Assembly (NCBI GenBank): GCA_033977485.1
Contig: CM066990.1
Coordinates: forward strand, 13,706,001 to 13,770,000
Direction of reading: 5' to 3'
DNA: 64,000 nt
DNA from: Hydrangea macrophylla
Taxonomy: Eukaryota > Streptophyta > Magnoliopsida > Cornales > Hydrangeaceae
This document shows positions 33,433 through 45,341 of the stretch, piece by piece (the first letter of the stretch is position 1; each line of letters begins with the position of its first letter). The notes under the pieces are model-generated. The model searched no databases, was not told the origin of the DNA, and saw only the letters and a list, made by a program, of their open reading frames with translations. A program made the position numbers and the translations under genes.

Positions 33433-36175
33433 TTTCTAGGAGAACTCATTAATTTTTGGTTACTAAGAGGGAGCATGGTACGTAGACTAAGCAACTTTCC
33501 TAAGATAAATATTCCCTAAATCAATTTTTAAAAACTACCTAATGGCGAAATCTCATAGAGATATTTATTCCCTAGCTTAAAACTACCTAAAAGACAATAT
33601 CCTTAAGAGGTAAACCTAAAGAAATAAATAAATTACAATATATTCCAAGATCTAAAACAAAGATTATGAAATATCTTTTTTGATCCCTATCAACTCTTTC
33701 CGTCTTCGAGAAACTCGACTCCGGCTAGTTAGGGTGTTTGTTATGCCTGAGAAAATGAAGAACATCCGTGTATATGTAGTTGCATTTGGAATGGACAGAT
33801 GGAGGAAGAACGAACAATGCTCTAGACACAAGCACATTAATTTGAAAATAGTTATCAGCATGTGGGCCATTGCTGAGGGGTGGCAACACCATCAACAGCT
33901 CCTTGGGTGTTTCCTCGTGAATAACTATTCGTAAACTATTGACCTCGGGTGATGAGTCAACCAACTCAGTGGGAAACTCCTTAGGTCTTTCCTAATGAAT
34001 AATTGTTGGTAAGCTATTGACCTCGAGTGATGAGTCAACCAGCTTTGGAGGCGCACAATGAGGAACATTTGTAGCCACCAACGCTTTCTCTAAGTTGGAC
34101 CCACATGTTTTGTTATCCGACTCAGTCCGGGCGAATTTGGAAGAATTGTGTTGCTTAGTAACCGAAAAAAGGGCGAGGTTCGCAAGTCTAATAACTTTTC
34201 CATGATACCGAATGCAATATGATTCGTCTTTACCTTTACATACGCCAAACTCATCGATCCACCGATGACCAAGAATTAGATACTTAATATCTAAAGGTAC
34301 CACATCACACCAAATTTGCTCATCACATAAGTTGCCCATACGGAATGGCACTAAACACCGTTCAGAAACAAGAAGGGTAGAACCATCTCCCCGAAGTATC
34401 TTATATGGTCGTGAACGTGGCTCGGTCTGAAGTTTCGATCTTTTAATAACAGGTGGAGAAATCACATTCATCGAAAAGTTTCTATCAACAAGTATCTTGC
34501 AAACCTTTTCGCCACACTGGACGTAGGTTTATGAAACACATTAGCAAATAGTGTGGGAAACCAACGTATCTTGCCCATGTACAACGTCCAGAATCATCAA
34601 TTTGTGGTTGGAGGTGTTGGAGAATTTCATACATCTTTGCCCAGAGAAGATAGGTGATTATGGGAACTTCTGAAGTTTAGGGGATTTTTCCTGCAATTAA
34701 CAGAAAATTTTGGGGTAGTTTGGTAATTTCACGATCTCAGGGGTCCTTTCTGTAAATTACAGAAAGTTTGGGTGGGGGTATTTTTTGGGCTACTGGGTGG
34801 GTCTGTTTGTTGGGTGTATTTTTAAAGAGTGGCCAGATTATTGGGCTTTGCTGGTTGGGTAATTTGGATTGGGCCTTTTGTGGTGTTTTAGTGACCAAGT
34901 GGGCTGGGTTCATTGATTGTAAAATAATCGGGTTGGGTTCATGTGAAACAGAGAGTGGGCTGGGCTATTTTTTATTTTTTATTTTTTTCCAAAGAAGGGG
35001 CTGGGTTCAGATTAAACAAGAGGGGCTGAGTCACAGGCTGGTCCTATTTTAAGAACAACGGCCTTGGTTGGCTGGGTATTAGTTAGTGAGTAAATGGATT
35101 GTGGAATGGACTTGAAGTGGGTTTTGGTAGATGAATAGGCCATGGTGTGGGACTTGTGACTGAAATACAGGCTTGTTTCTTCGGAAGGCATCAACACTCA
35201 AAACCCTAAAATAAATGAAAAAAGGGGCTGCGCACAAAGGATTCGTGGCATCAAGTCAATGGCACAGGTGATGTCACCGGAAAGGAATGGGTTCGAGGGG
35301 TCACTGGCGGGGTCGCGACCTAAAGTGTTTGTGAAGGCCAAGGGTTGGGTGAATGGTGGTCGAGGTCTGGGGGTGGTTGGGGTTCGTGATGTTTAGGGTT
35401 TGGAGTGGTGGTCACAAGAGAGATATGGGCTGGTGACAAAACAGTGGGGCTGAGTGATTGAGTGATGAGGATCGAATCTGGCAGTGGGGTTAGGTTTTTT
35501 TTTTTTTTTTTTTGGCTTGGACTGGGGGAGAGAAAAGGCAGACAGATGGTTTAGGGGCTGTTTGGTTCAAAATCTGATGGGGTTGTTTGGGGTTACAGGT
35601 TTGGTTATGTTTCGCTGAAGAGCCTGGTTAGGGGCTCGTAAACAGCGACAGCGAAGGTTAGGGTTTTCTGGTTCTATGTGGTGGCGGGTGTTGAGGTTTG
35701 AAACGGTGGTGATTAGGGCTTTTGTGGATACCGGAACATGATGAAAACAGTGGATTTGGGCCTATTGCGAATCGGATTTGCTCTGATACCAAATTTGACA
35801 CAAGACATGTCAAGAAATATAAATATTGTAGAAAATTGAAGGATGAACAATAAAGAAAAGATAAGTCTTGGAGTCCACCAAGACAAAACTCTTGGAATCC
35901 ACCAAGACCTTAGGCTCTCAAAGCAAGAACTCAAATTTTTATTTCATCATCAACTATCTAATACAATAAGCATGGCCTCTTATTTATAGAGAAATGAAGA
36001 TATCTAAAATCTAAAACTTCCTAATCAATAAAATCTCATACAGATATGTCTTCCCTAATTTAAAACTACCTAAAAGATAATATCCTTAGTAGATAAATCT
36101 AAATAAATAAATAAATTATAATATCTTCCAGAATCAAAAACAAATATTATGAAATATCTTTTTTGATCCCTATCA
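33433..36175 (-). mobile_element. truncated LTR retrotransposon remnant (gypsy protease)
   Basis: The right LTR is 35796-36175 (380 bp, minus: TGATAGGGATC...GTGTCA), followed inward by a TGGTATCAGAGC primer site (about 35779-35790). The left copy, about 33433-33692, shares the ...TTTTTTGATCCCTATCA end and CTAAAACTACCTAAAAGA but lacks its outer part. The bases gttct at 33428-33432 and 36176-36180 may be the target duplication. The interior holds a protease fragment, a duplicated stretch near 33895-34070 and non-coding G/T-rich sequence with a T20 run (about 35495-35513). Confidence 0.6.
33992..34471 (-). pseudogene. gypsy aspartic-protease region fragment
   Basis: The minus ORF contains SRPYKILRGDG, LVPFRMGNLCDEQIWCDVVP, LDIKYLILGHRWIDEFGV and KVIRLANLALF. 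This is the retropepsin-type region of plant Ty3/gypsy elements (pattern CDVVPxxxxxxLLGRPW). The catalytic DxG half upstream and RT downstream are not visible. Fragment only. Confidence 0.7.
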
Positions 36176-36551
36176 GTTCTGCACTTAAAACTTCAACCTT
36201 CCAACATTATGAATCAAGAACCGTCGTATTGAATCGTAAAGGGTTGTGTAAAACTCAAATCAACTCACATGAATGGACTCGTGAATAGACCGATTCTAAC
36301 AACCATGGTAATGCCCCATATAACATCTTCACATTACTTTCACAATGTTCTCTCCATTAGAAAGATCAAGCATAAGAACAGGAATAGAAAAATAACAAGG
36401 TAAATAGACTTCTTCCATTTTCCCAGACAATGGTAACCTTTTATAGAAAGCACCAATGGCACCAACAGAAAAGCATTTGAAAAAAAAAATGTTACATTTG
36501 AACCAAACAACAATGCCCATATTTGGTGGTAAAAGCTAAACCAGAGGACAC
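36176..36551 (-). other. intron 2 sequence, nothing recognised
   Basis: Short unique-looking stretch between the gypsy remnant and exon 2. Confidence 0.5.
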
Positions 36552-36621
36552 CTCAATTTCATTCCAGTCTTTTGAGCTGCCCCAACCATCTTGAGATTGC
36601 TTTACAGTCTCCGTAAGTAAT
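36552..36621 (-). CDS. DUF1350 gene exon 2 (70 nt)
   Basis: The acceptor is GTATGTCCAG|ATTACTT at 36621 and the donor ATTGAG|GTGTCC at 36552. The first base completes Arg93 begun in exon 1. It encodes LLTETVKQSQDGWGSSKDW plus NEIE (94-116). It was found by predicting that a linker of this type must join exon 1 (GEIER) to exon 3 (GAWVL) and reading the minus strand between them; phase and splice sites fit both neighbours. Confidence 0.9.
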
Positions 36622-36774
36622 CTGGACATACAGAGTAAAGAAAGCATTATTGTCTCTGATTAACTTAAGGCATGATACACATTACATCAGATACTACTAA
36701 TATAACATCAGATTTATCACTACAAGTCCTGACATTGGAATAATGAAAATGAAAATAGTTCCAAATATACACAA

Positions 36775-37433
36775 TGCTGATGCCAAAATTTGGTTAAAGT
36801 AGATTAAAGCAATTTAAGGAGAGAGAGAGTGAGAGACTGGTTTTTTGTATGTGGTTCGGCCCTGTTAATGAAGGAACCTACGTCCACGTGTGTGTCTGAG
36901 CACGTTCACTATACTGTAAAAAGCAGGGGACCTGTGGTGAACCAACAATATTTTGGAGCTACCGTAGGTCGGCCGGGCGTGTTGGTGACCGCTATAGAGG
37001 TGCTGTGTAGACTGAAAAGTTGATCCCTTTGAAGGGGGGTTGAGTGGTCTCTTTTATAGATGCAAGAGACCTACTCATACATGGATAAGGAAATATAATC
37101 TAATTGAGCTTGATTGGCATTAATTGTGGGGGTTTCCTAATTGGATTAGGAAACAATGCCCACTTTTCATAAGTCTTCTATCTTGAGTAGGAAACTGCCT
37201 AGAATATTCTGGGGCATGTGTTGTGGGCCCAGCTGGCTGCGCCTGTACGGATGCGGTCTTCCCGACCGGTTGGTCTGGTCGTGAATGAACCGCTCGAGAT
37301 GGTGAGTCTCGGGTAGACTAGACCGCTCGGACTGATGCTTGTTCAAGGAGTCGTACATGATTTGACCGGGACATGGACTGGCTGTTGATTTGAACTGCTC
37401 GATCATAGGACAGAGCCAATTTTGGGTGTATCA
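36775..37433 (-). repeat. gypsy 3' LTR (659 bp)
   Basis: Bounded by TSD cacaa on the outside and polypurine tract on the inside. Contains GA-rich segment near its outer end (36822-36836). Confidence 0.87.
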
Positions 37434-37556
37434 GCTGCCCCCCATTTCTAAGGTTGGCCGGATGCTATATCGGGGCGAGTTTGGAAATCTGTTTGATGTT
37501 ACTCGCCACTGTCTGAGTGCTCGGGGAAGCTGCCTTGAAGCTTGTGAGTTTTGTGA

Positions 37557-37764
37557 GTGCTCGGGAACTGGCTAAGAGTTGAGACTTAGCCAGGCTCAGA
37601 GTCTTTAAGTGCTCGGGAATTGGCCAGGAGTTGAGACTCGACCTAATTCTGAGTCTTTAAGGACTCGGGAATTGGCCGGGAGTTGAGACTCGGCCTAATT
37701 CAGAGACTTTAAATGCTCGGGAATTGACCGGGAGTTGAGACTCGACCTAATTCTGAGTCTTTTG
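37557..37764 (-). repeat. 52-bp tandem repeat, four copies, in the gypsy 3' untranslated region
   Basis: Consecutive units begin GTGCTCGGGAATTGGCC and end GAGTCTTTAA, with 80-90 percent similarity by eye. Confidence 0.92.
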
Positions 37765-37775
37765 CTTAAGTTAAG

Positions 37776-37998
37776 CTCCCAGGATGGTTATCTTCTACCC
37801 GTAACCTTCGTCAAGGTTGTGGGTAAAAGAATTTGACCATGTTGGAAAAGCCGACCTAAAGTGTGTTACTTTAGGGTCCTTTTAATTAACTCCCCAGGAT
37901 GGTTATCTTCCGCCCAGCCAGCCTTCGTCAAGACTGTTGGAGAAGAGTTTGACCATGTTGGTGGAGCCGACCTAAATCACGTTGCTTCAAAGGTCTTT
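37776..37998 (-). repeat. about 110-bp tandem repeat, two copies
   Basis: Each copy carries CCCAGGATGGTTATCTTC, TTTGACCATGTTGG and GCCGACCTAAA in the same order. Confidence 0.85.
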
Positions 37999-38718
37999 TT
38001 CCTCCTCTATCGTCGGCCAACCTAAGAGAATTTAGTCACCTCTATCGTCGGTTTGGACCTAAGTGGAGTTAGTCTCTGAGTACTGTAGGCGCCCGGGTTG
38101 TCTAAGAGTTTGCCTTAGTTTCTGCAAGGCCTGTAAGTACCCGGTGTGATTGCCTGTTTAGTCCATCGTGCCTTTCTGCCCCCCAAGCTTTCGCTAAGAC
38201 GAGGGTCTTGTGTAGGCTAGGACTGTAGGTAACTAACCTGAAACATGGGTGGTTGCAGGGTCTTTTGAAACTTGCCATCACCAGCCACCTAGGGGGATTT
38301 TCCCTCATCGTAGGTTGGACCTAAGCGAAGCCGATGCCTTGGGCGTGACCCCGAGGTCTTTTGCCTCGGGTGTGATCCCGAGGTCTTTAGTGCCTGGGTT
38401 CGGAGCCCGAGGTCTTTTGATGTGCCTCGGGTGTGGCCCGAGGTCTTTTGTGTTAACAAGTTATTTTGTGAAGCTTAGGGTTGAACAATATGTTCCACCC
38501 TTTTATATGATTAAGAATAATAAGAACCAAATATTACAATAAGACCCATAGACTAAACACAAATTAAAACAAAAGGAATAAAAGGCTAATAATAAAAAAG
38601 GCTAATATCTAACACTCCCCCTCAAGCTGGTACAAAGATATCCCTTAACCCCAGCTTGCTTAACACATCATGAAACTGTTTGGAACCAACTCCCTTAGTA
38701 AGAATATCCGCTAGTTGA

Positions 38719-41537
38719 TCATAGCTTTTCACAAAACGGAGTGCAGATAGTTTTATTATTCAAATTCTCTTTGATGAAATGCCTGTCAATCTCAACGTGC
38801 TTAGTCCTGTCATGTTGTACCGGATTGTGTGCTATACTAATAGCAGCCTTACTATCACAGTGCAACTTCATTGATTCACCAATGTCAAGTTTCAAGTCTT
38901 TCAACAACAATTTGACCCATAGGAGCTCACATACACCTTGAGCCATGGCTCTAAATTCAGCTTCAGCACTTGATCTAGCAACCACATTTTGTTTCTTACT
39001 CCTCCAACTAACAAGGTTGCCTCCCACAAATGTACAGTATCCTGAAGTAGACCGTCTGTCTATCACAGAACCTGCCCAATCGGCATCAGTGTATGCCTCA
39101 ACTCTGAGATGATCGTGTTTCCCGAAATATAAGCCTTTGCCAGGAGCAGACTTAAGATACCTCAAGATCCTGTAAACTGCATCCATATGTGATTCCCGAG
39201 GTGCATGCATGAACTGACTCACCACACTTCCAGCAAAGGCAATATCAGGACGTGTATGAGAAAGATAAATGAGTTTCCCAACAAGTCTATGATATCTCCC
39301 CCTGTCAACCATTGCTCCACTGCTGTCGTCACTCAGTTTTGGTTGAACTCAATAGAAGTATCACATACTCTACTTCCAAGCATTCCAGTCTCACTTAGGA
39401 GGTCAAGAACATACTTCCTTTGAGAGATGAAGATCCCATGTTTAGACCTCGCAACTTCAATCCCAAGAAAGTATTTCAGTTCTCCTAGATCCTTAATTTC
39501 AAACTCCTTTGCCATATATCCCTTGAGACGCTGCATTTCCTCTAAGTCATCACCAGTGAGGACAATGTCATCTACGTACACAATGAGAGCTGTAGTTTAT
39601 CGCAAGGAGTGTTTGGTGAATAAGGTGTGGTCTGCCTGGCTTTGTTTAAAGCCATATCTGCACATGGCCTGTGTGAATCTCTCAAACCATGCCCTTGGAG
39701 ACTGCTTAAGGCCATACAAGGCCTTATTTAATCTACATACCTTTCCTTCAGTTTTGTGGCTCTCGAATCCAGGAGGAATGTCCATATACACCTCTTCTTC
39801 CAAGTCACCATGTAAAAAGGCATTTTTAACGTCAAACTGGTGAAGTGGCCATTCCCGGTTAGCTGCTAGAGATAGAAGGATCCTGACAGAATTCATCTTA
39901 GCCACAGGTGCAAATGTCTCCTGATAATCCACCCCATAAGTCTGGGTGAATCCTTTGGCCACTAGGCGAGCTTTAAACCTCTCAACAGAACCATCTGCTC
40001 TATGCTTCACTGTATACACCCACTTGCACCCCACAGTTCTTTTGCCCATAGGTAGTTTAGTCAACTCCCAAGTGCCATTCTTGTGGAGAGCATTCATCTC
40101 CTCATCCATGTCATGTTTCCACTTGGGATCATTGAGAGCATCTTGAACATGGTTAGGTACTACTATAGAAGCAATACTTGAAAGAAAGGCACGGTAAGTA
40201 GGAGATAAATGAGAGTAGGACACAAAATTTGAAATAGGGTGTTGAGTACAAGATCTAACACCCTTACGAACAGCAATAGGAACATCAAGATCACTAGACT
40301 TGACAGTTAGGGAGTTATTTAAATTACCTGAATCACAATCAAGGTCAGTTGGAGCCTCACCAGTTGGAGTAGATGGCAGTAGAGGAATAGGAGCATTGGT
40401 CTCAACCTCTTTGTTTCTTCTCTTACTCTATGTACCCTTGGAATAAACCAACAATTCTTTGTCCTTTGGGACAACTCTCCCTGTTTAGGAGTAGATGGCT
40501 CTACTTCCACATTTCTAGTTTCCTTCTCTTTCTGAGGTGACACACTAACAGGGATAACAGGAATTACCGGTAAAGTACCAAGAATCTCTTCACTCTGCTT
40601 CTCCCCCTGAAGAGGTGACTTGGCATGCCCAAAAAAGGAAACCGACTCATGAAATGTGACATCCATAGACACAAACCACTTTCTAGACTCGGGATGATAA
40701 CATTTGTAGCCTTTCTGGGTAGGAGAGTATCCCACGAAGACACACTTAAGAGCCCGAGGGTCTAACTTCCCACGAGTAGGTGAGTGGTTGTGAACAAAAC
40801 AGACACACCCAAAGACCCGGGGAGGAATAGAAAAGAGGGAAGAAGAGTTGGATAAAAGTTCAATGGGAGCCTGTTTTTGGAGAACCTGAGTAGGCAGCCG
40901 TAAGAACCGCATCACCCCAATATGATTTGGGAGCATTAGCCGTGAAAAGCATAGAACGAGCGACATTAAGTAAATGGCGATTCTTGCGTTTTGCTACCCC
41001 ATTTTGTTGTGGGGTGTCAGTGCAAGAAGTTTGATGAATGATCCCTTTGGAAACAAAAAAATTTCCTAGACCCGAATCTATATATTCTCCCCCTTGATCA
41101 GAACGTAGTATCTAAATTCCCTTTTCAAATTGTGTCAACACCATTTGATAGAAGTTCTGGAAAATGGAAAAAACCTCATTTTTGTTTTTCATCAGGTAAA
41201 TCCATGTGGTTCGTGAATAATCATCAACAAAGCTAACAAACCAACGATAACCTTTTAAAGACAAGATACGAGAGGGACCCCATACATCAGAATGAACCAA
41301 AGTAAAAGGAGCTAAACTTTTATTAATACTCGGTGCAAAAGATGCCCGGTGATGTTTCCCTAGTTCACATGACTCACATAAATATTCTGAAACGTCTTTA
41401 TTAACAAGTAAAGACGGAAATAAATGCCTAAGTAAATAAAAAGAGGGGTGGCCTAATCCCTTATGCCAAAGCCAAATGTCTGTAGACTTATTCTCAGAAG
41501 CTGTAGTATGGTGCGCTCCTTTGGTTCCTACATCCAA
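38719..41537 (-). pseudogene. copia integrase, RT and RNase H in broken frames
   Basis: The integrase zinc and core region is at 41112-41537 (CESCELGKHHRASF, HSDVWGP), stopped before the second core aspartate. The integrase C-terminus is at 40319-40966 (VFGCVCFVHNHSPTRG, CVFVGYSPTQKGYKCYH). RT is at 39597-40223 (CKWVYTVKHRADG, NAFLHGDLEEEVYMD) and, after a frame break, 39333-39581 (MYVDDIVLTGDDLEEM). RNase H is at 38719-39312 (DADWAGSVIDRRSTSGY, AEAEFRAMAQGV). At least four frame breaks make it non-functional. Confidence 0.9.
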
Positions 41538-41786
41538 CAGGTAAAGACCATGCTCCTCTCTACCACTGCCAATCGTCCTCCGAGTGATAAGGTCCTGAAA
41601 AACACAATAGGAAGGAAAAAAAGTTACACTATAATTAAGATCATGAGTGATACGGATAATAGATAAAAGGTTAGAGGTGAAACTCGAAACATGTAAAATA
41701 GAAGACCGAGGAAGAGATGGGGTGGCATGGATGACACTCTTTCCCGAAACAGAAGAAAAAGTGCCATCGGCTATACGAATTTTCTC

Positions 41787-43046
41787 TTATCCTGAATAAG
41801 GAGTGTACACAGAAAATAAATCGGATGAACTAGACGAATGGTCTGAAGCACCAGAGCCAATAATCCAAGTAGGAGATGAGTGAGACAAACATGCTGTGGG
41901 AGAGTGTACTAAGTTACCTGTCTGGGAAAATGAAGTGGAAGCACTTGTGGAAGTAGACGGAGAGCGACGAGTCATCATATTACGAAGAGCATCTAAACCC
42001 CTCAATGCATCCACATACTCCGTGGTAGATAAAGGGGCTGATGGAGATATCTCTGGCTGAACTGTGGACCCGGAGTCAGTAACATCAATGACCTCAGTAT
42101 GATGAGCACGTGATTGCCCTCCTCGGCCACCACGTCCCCCACGACCGCCAGAGCGACCGCCACATGTCCCAGGCGGCCGTCCATAAAGACTCCAACAAGT
42201 AGCCCGAACATGTCCCCGACGATTGCAATAATCACACATTTTCTGCGACTTCTCGGAAGAGTCAGACTCACTCAAAGAAGATGTACCACGAAGCTGCGGA
42301 GAACCCTCTGGAGGAGAAGGAGCAGAAACAAGGGCAGAGCGTTCGGTAGAGGTAACCGGAAGCATAGCAGAACGGCGACTCTCCTCGTTCTGGACAAAAG
42401 CAAATGCTTCCCGAAGCGTGGGAAGAGTATCCATCCCAAGAACCCTACTACGAACAGAATCATACTCAGAATGAAGCCCTTCAAGGAACTTGAAAACCCG
42501 TTGCTTCTCCAGAAGCTTCTGATACCCAATAACGTCCTGAGGACAAGCCGGATGATAGTCCTGAACATAATCAACACGTTTCCACTGAGTAGTGAGAAAA
42601 GTGTAGTACTGAATAACGGTCATAGTCCCCTGCTCTGAGCTATCAATCACCCTAGATAACTCAAACTCCTGAGCATAATTTCCCGTACGGGAGTAGGTAT
42701 GAGCAACGATATCCCAAATATCGCAGGTTGTAGTCATGCCCAGAAAGCCTTCACCAATTTCGGGTACCATAGAATGAATTAGCCATGCTCTAACAAGAGC
42801 ATTCTCAACCTTCCATTTGGCAAAACTCGCATCAGCAACATTTGGTGCTTGGATAGTCCCATCTATATAACCCTCCTTCGCTTTCCCTTCCAAGTAGAGA
42901 AGAACAGACTGTGACCAAGGTACATAGTTTTGGCCATTGAACAAAGAGGTCGTGATTTTAAGAGTTGGGTTGTCCTGGGGAGCAACGAAGTGGCTCATCT
43001 GAGGCTGTTGAGCATCGCCGGGTGACATAATCTTATCGTCTACCAT
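41787..43046 (-). pseudogene. copia Gag and start of protease, catalytic aspartate changed
   Basis: The 419-residue ORF begins MVDDKIMSPGD. It has UBN2-type Gag (LFNGQNYVPWSQSV ... VIQYYTFLTTQWKRVD), zinc knuckle CDYCNRRGHVRATC and a GGRSGGRGGRGG run. It reaches the protease as WIIGSGASDHSSSS, where the sister element has IIDSGASDH, so the catalytic Asp is Gly. The ORF ends at 41787, shortly after. Confidence 0.9.
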
Positions 43047-43932
43047 GGTGCCAACAATCGAAGGACACCCTCACAATAATCACACCTAAAAAATCACCTA
43101 AGGCAGGGATAAAAACAAGGGACTTTAGGACATACGGATCAACAAAAGGCTGATCGAAGGTCCATGAGGGGACCCAAAAAAAAATTTGTGGAAGTTAAAC
43201 GTCAATCAAAACAAGACCTCGTAATGTTGTGAAGGTGATGAAGAGGAACTAGAATAAATAAGGAGATATAGTGGTAATGTACCAAATCTAGACCAACATA
43301 GTTAGGTCAAGTGTGGTTAGGGTTCGGATGGGCTGGAACTGGGCTGTGTGAGGCTCGGCTAGGCTTGGTAGGTGGTTTATAGGGTGCGGCTGGACTGGGT
43401 ATGAAGATACCAGGGTTCGGCTGGGCTGTGGTGAAGGTTGGACTTGCGGCGCAGGAGAAGGGGAGGTCTGCGAGGTGCGACGCAAGGGAAGTGGGTGTGT
43501 GGGTGGTGTTTAGAGGTGGCTCAGGTGTTGGTGGGTGGTGTTAGGGCTGCCGGCAGGTGGTGGGTGGTGTTTAGAGGTGGTGCAGGTGATGATGGGTGGT
43601 GTTAGGGCTGCCGGCTGGTGAGGGTAGGTTTAGGTGGCTTTGATACCATGTTAACAAGTTATTTTGTGAAGCTTAGGGTTGAACAATATGTTCCACCCTT
43701 TTATATTATTAAGAATAATAAGAACCAAATACTACAATAAGACCCATAGACTAAACACAAATTAAAACAAAAGGAATAAAAGGCTAATAATAAAAAAGGC
43801 TAATATCTAACATTTTGATGTGCCTCGGGTGTGGCCCGAGGTCTTTTCAAGAGTTCTTTGACAGTCTGCGGAGCCTCATGTGATGATCGGGCAAGTACCA
43901 CTGTAGTTGGATTGGTTGAGACTGTTAGAGAC

Positions 43933-44148
43933 AGGAGGTCAGGCCGGGATCACCGGACTCCTGATTACTCTGAGCTGGATTCAAGGTCGGGATCACTGGA
44001 TCCTGACTACTGCGAACTAGAGGTCGGGTCGGGGCTGCCGGACTCAGACCGCTGTGAACTGGAGGTCAGGTCGGGACTGCCGGACTCGGCCTGCTGTGAG
44101 CTGGAGGTCGGGTCGAGGCTGCCGGACCCTGACTGCTGTGAATTGGAA
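43933..44148 (-). repeat. 42-bp tandem repeat, about four to five copies, 3' of the gypsy gag
   Basis: Units such as GACTGCTGTGAACTGGAGGT...CTGCCGGACTC. Being a multiple of three, the array gives a repetitive plus-strand open frame that is not a gene. Confidence 0.9.
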
Positions 44149-44329
44149 GAACTATCAGAACTCCCGGGCTGATCTTGCTTTCGCTTACTTCCGTAAGACT
44201 CGTTGCTTACGCACCCGGGGTCTTTAGTCTTTAAAAATTCTTCAGTGCCAATGTATTTTCCAACCCTCTCAGTGAATTCAACTAAAGTTTCCGGCCGGTT
44301 TATGTGAAACGACGCAGCGCACTTGGTGT

Positions 44330-45109
44330 GTTGAACTCCCGAGCAGAAGGCTATAATAGCGACAGTTTCATCAAGATCATAGATTCCGAGCTTCTCTTGA
44401 TTAAACGGTCGGTGAATTCCTTGAGGGTCTCATTATTCCTTTGTATGACTGTCAGTAGCTGCATGTCAAGCTTTGGCCGTTCATGTATACCGATGAACTG
44501 GTTGACGAACTGCTTACTGAGTTACTTGAAACTGCGGACAGATTGGGGCTCTAAGGAGTAGAACCATTTTACGGCCGGGCCTTTCAAAGTGCTAGGGAAG
44601 GCCAGGCAATGTAGTTCATCGGAGTTGGTGGCTAGGGCCATCTGAGTGTTGTAGGTCCGGACGTGGTCGACCGGGCTTCTCGAGCCGTTATAGGGATCTA
44701 GGCGAGGCTGCTTAAATTTGCGCGGGATGGCAAACCTCGTGATCTGGCTAGAGAATGGTGACTCTGTCTCGGTATTGGCGTGATCCTGAGTAGGGTTCTG
44801 GCCCAGCCTTTTGGCCACTCCGTCAATCTGTTTCTGCAAGTCCTTGATACGTGCCACCACACCTTCCCGACCGGTATCCGGGCTGCAGGTCGGGTTAGTG
44901 GAGGAGGCTTCCTTCTCATGGCGGTGTGCTATCCCCTGGCATCGGGCTTGGCTATGACTCCGGTTCATCGTGTGCCTAGGGACACCTCTGCTCTTGACCG
45001 AGTGACCCTGGACTGATTCTTGGGCCATATGCTCTTGCCTTTCCTCTTGGGCAGCACGCCTACTGTTGATCTCTGGCATCCTCAGTGCGGGACGGGTTGG
45101 CTCGGGCAC
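44330..45109 (-). pseudogene. gypsy Gag (retrotrans_gag) with a stop
   Basis: The minus ORF from 45109 shows a charged N-terminus (RKNMAQESVQ-like, RIKDLQKQIDG coiled stretch) and then the Gag domain: RFAIPRKFKQPRLDPYNG, SPVDHVRTYNTQMAL, LAFPSTLKGPAVKWFYSL. It meets TAA at 44522-44524 where family members read SFKELS. The same frame continues with KQFVNQFIG and LLTVIQRNNETLKEFTDR to about 44330. This is the retrotrans_gag domain of Ty3/gypsy elements. The frame and the lack of pol show it is dead. Confidence 0.85.
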
Positions 45110-45341
45110 GTTGTCTGGTCAAGATCGGTTTCCGACCGTACGCAACGTTCCCGGGTCATTTCCCGGTCATTGGAGGACTGATTTGCTGGGCCAGCAGGGC
45201 TTCGATCTATTGTTGGATTTGACGATGGCCCTCCAAGAGTTGTGCAAGGGTCACGGTGATCTGCTCAGATGTCATGACTATCGTAGCCGACACCGGGGCC
45301 GGCGGAACGTCCCGGTTAGCCTGCTGTGCATTCTTCTCACC

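Larger units (their letters stand above)
38451..43812 (-). mobile_element. Ty1/copia element, complete in structure, ORFs decayed
   Basis: LTRs at 38451-38614 and 43649-43812 (164 bp) differ at two positions. TSD ttttg is at 38446-38450 and 43813-43817. Minus orientation, with primer site TGGTATCAAAGCC (inside 43648, one base off consensus) and polypurine tract GAGGGGGAGTG next to 38614. It is inserted in the tandem-repeat 3' region of the gypsy element, within a GTGCCTCGGGTGTGGCCCGA repeat unit that now flanks it on both sides. Sequence relation is closest to the element at 19196. Confidence 0.95.

Noticed and set aside
43831..44172. Plus-strand ORF with repeated CELEVGSGLPDS motif
   Set aside because: It is the antisense reading of the 42-bp tandem array (a multiple of three) in the gypsy 3' region, not a gene.
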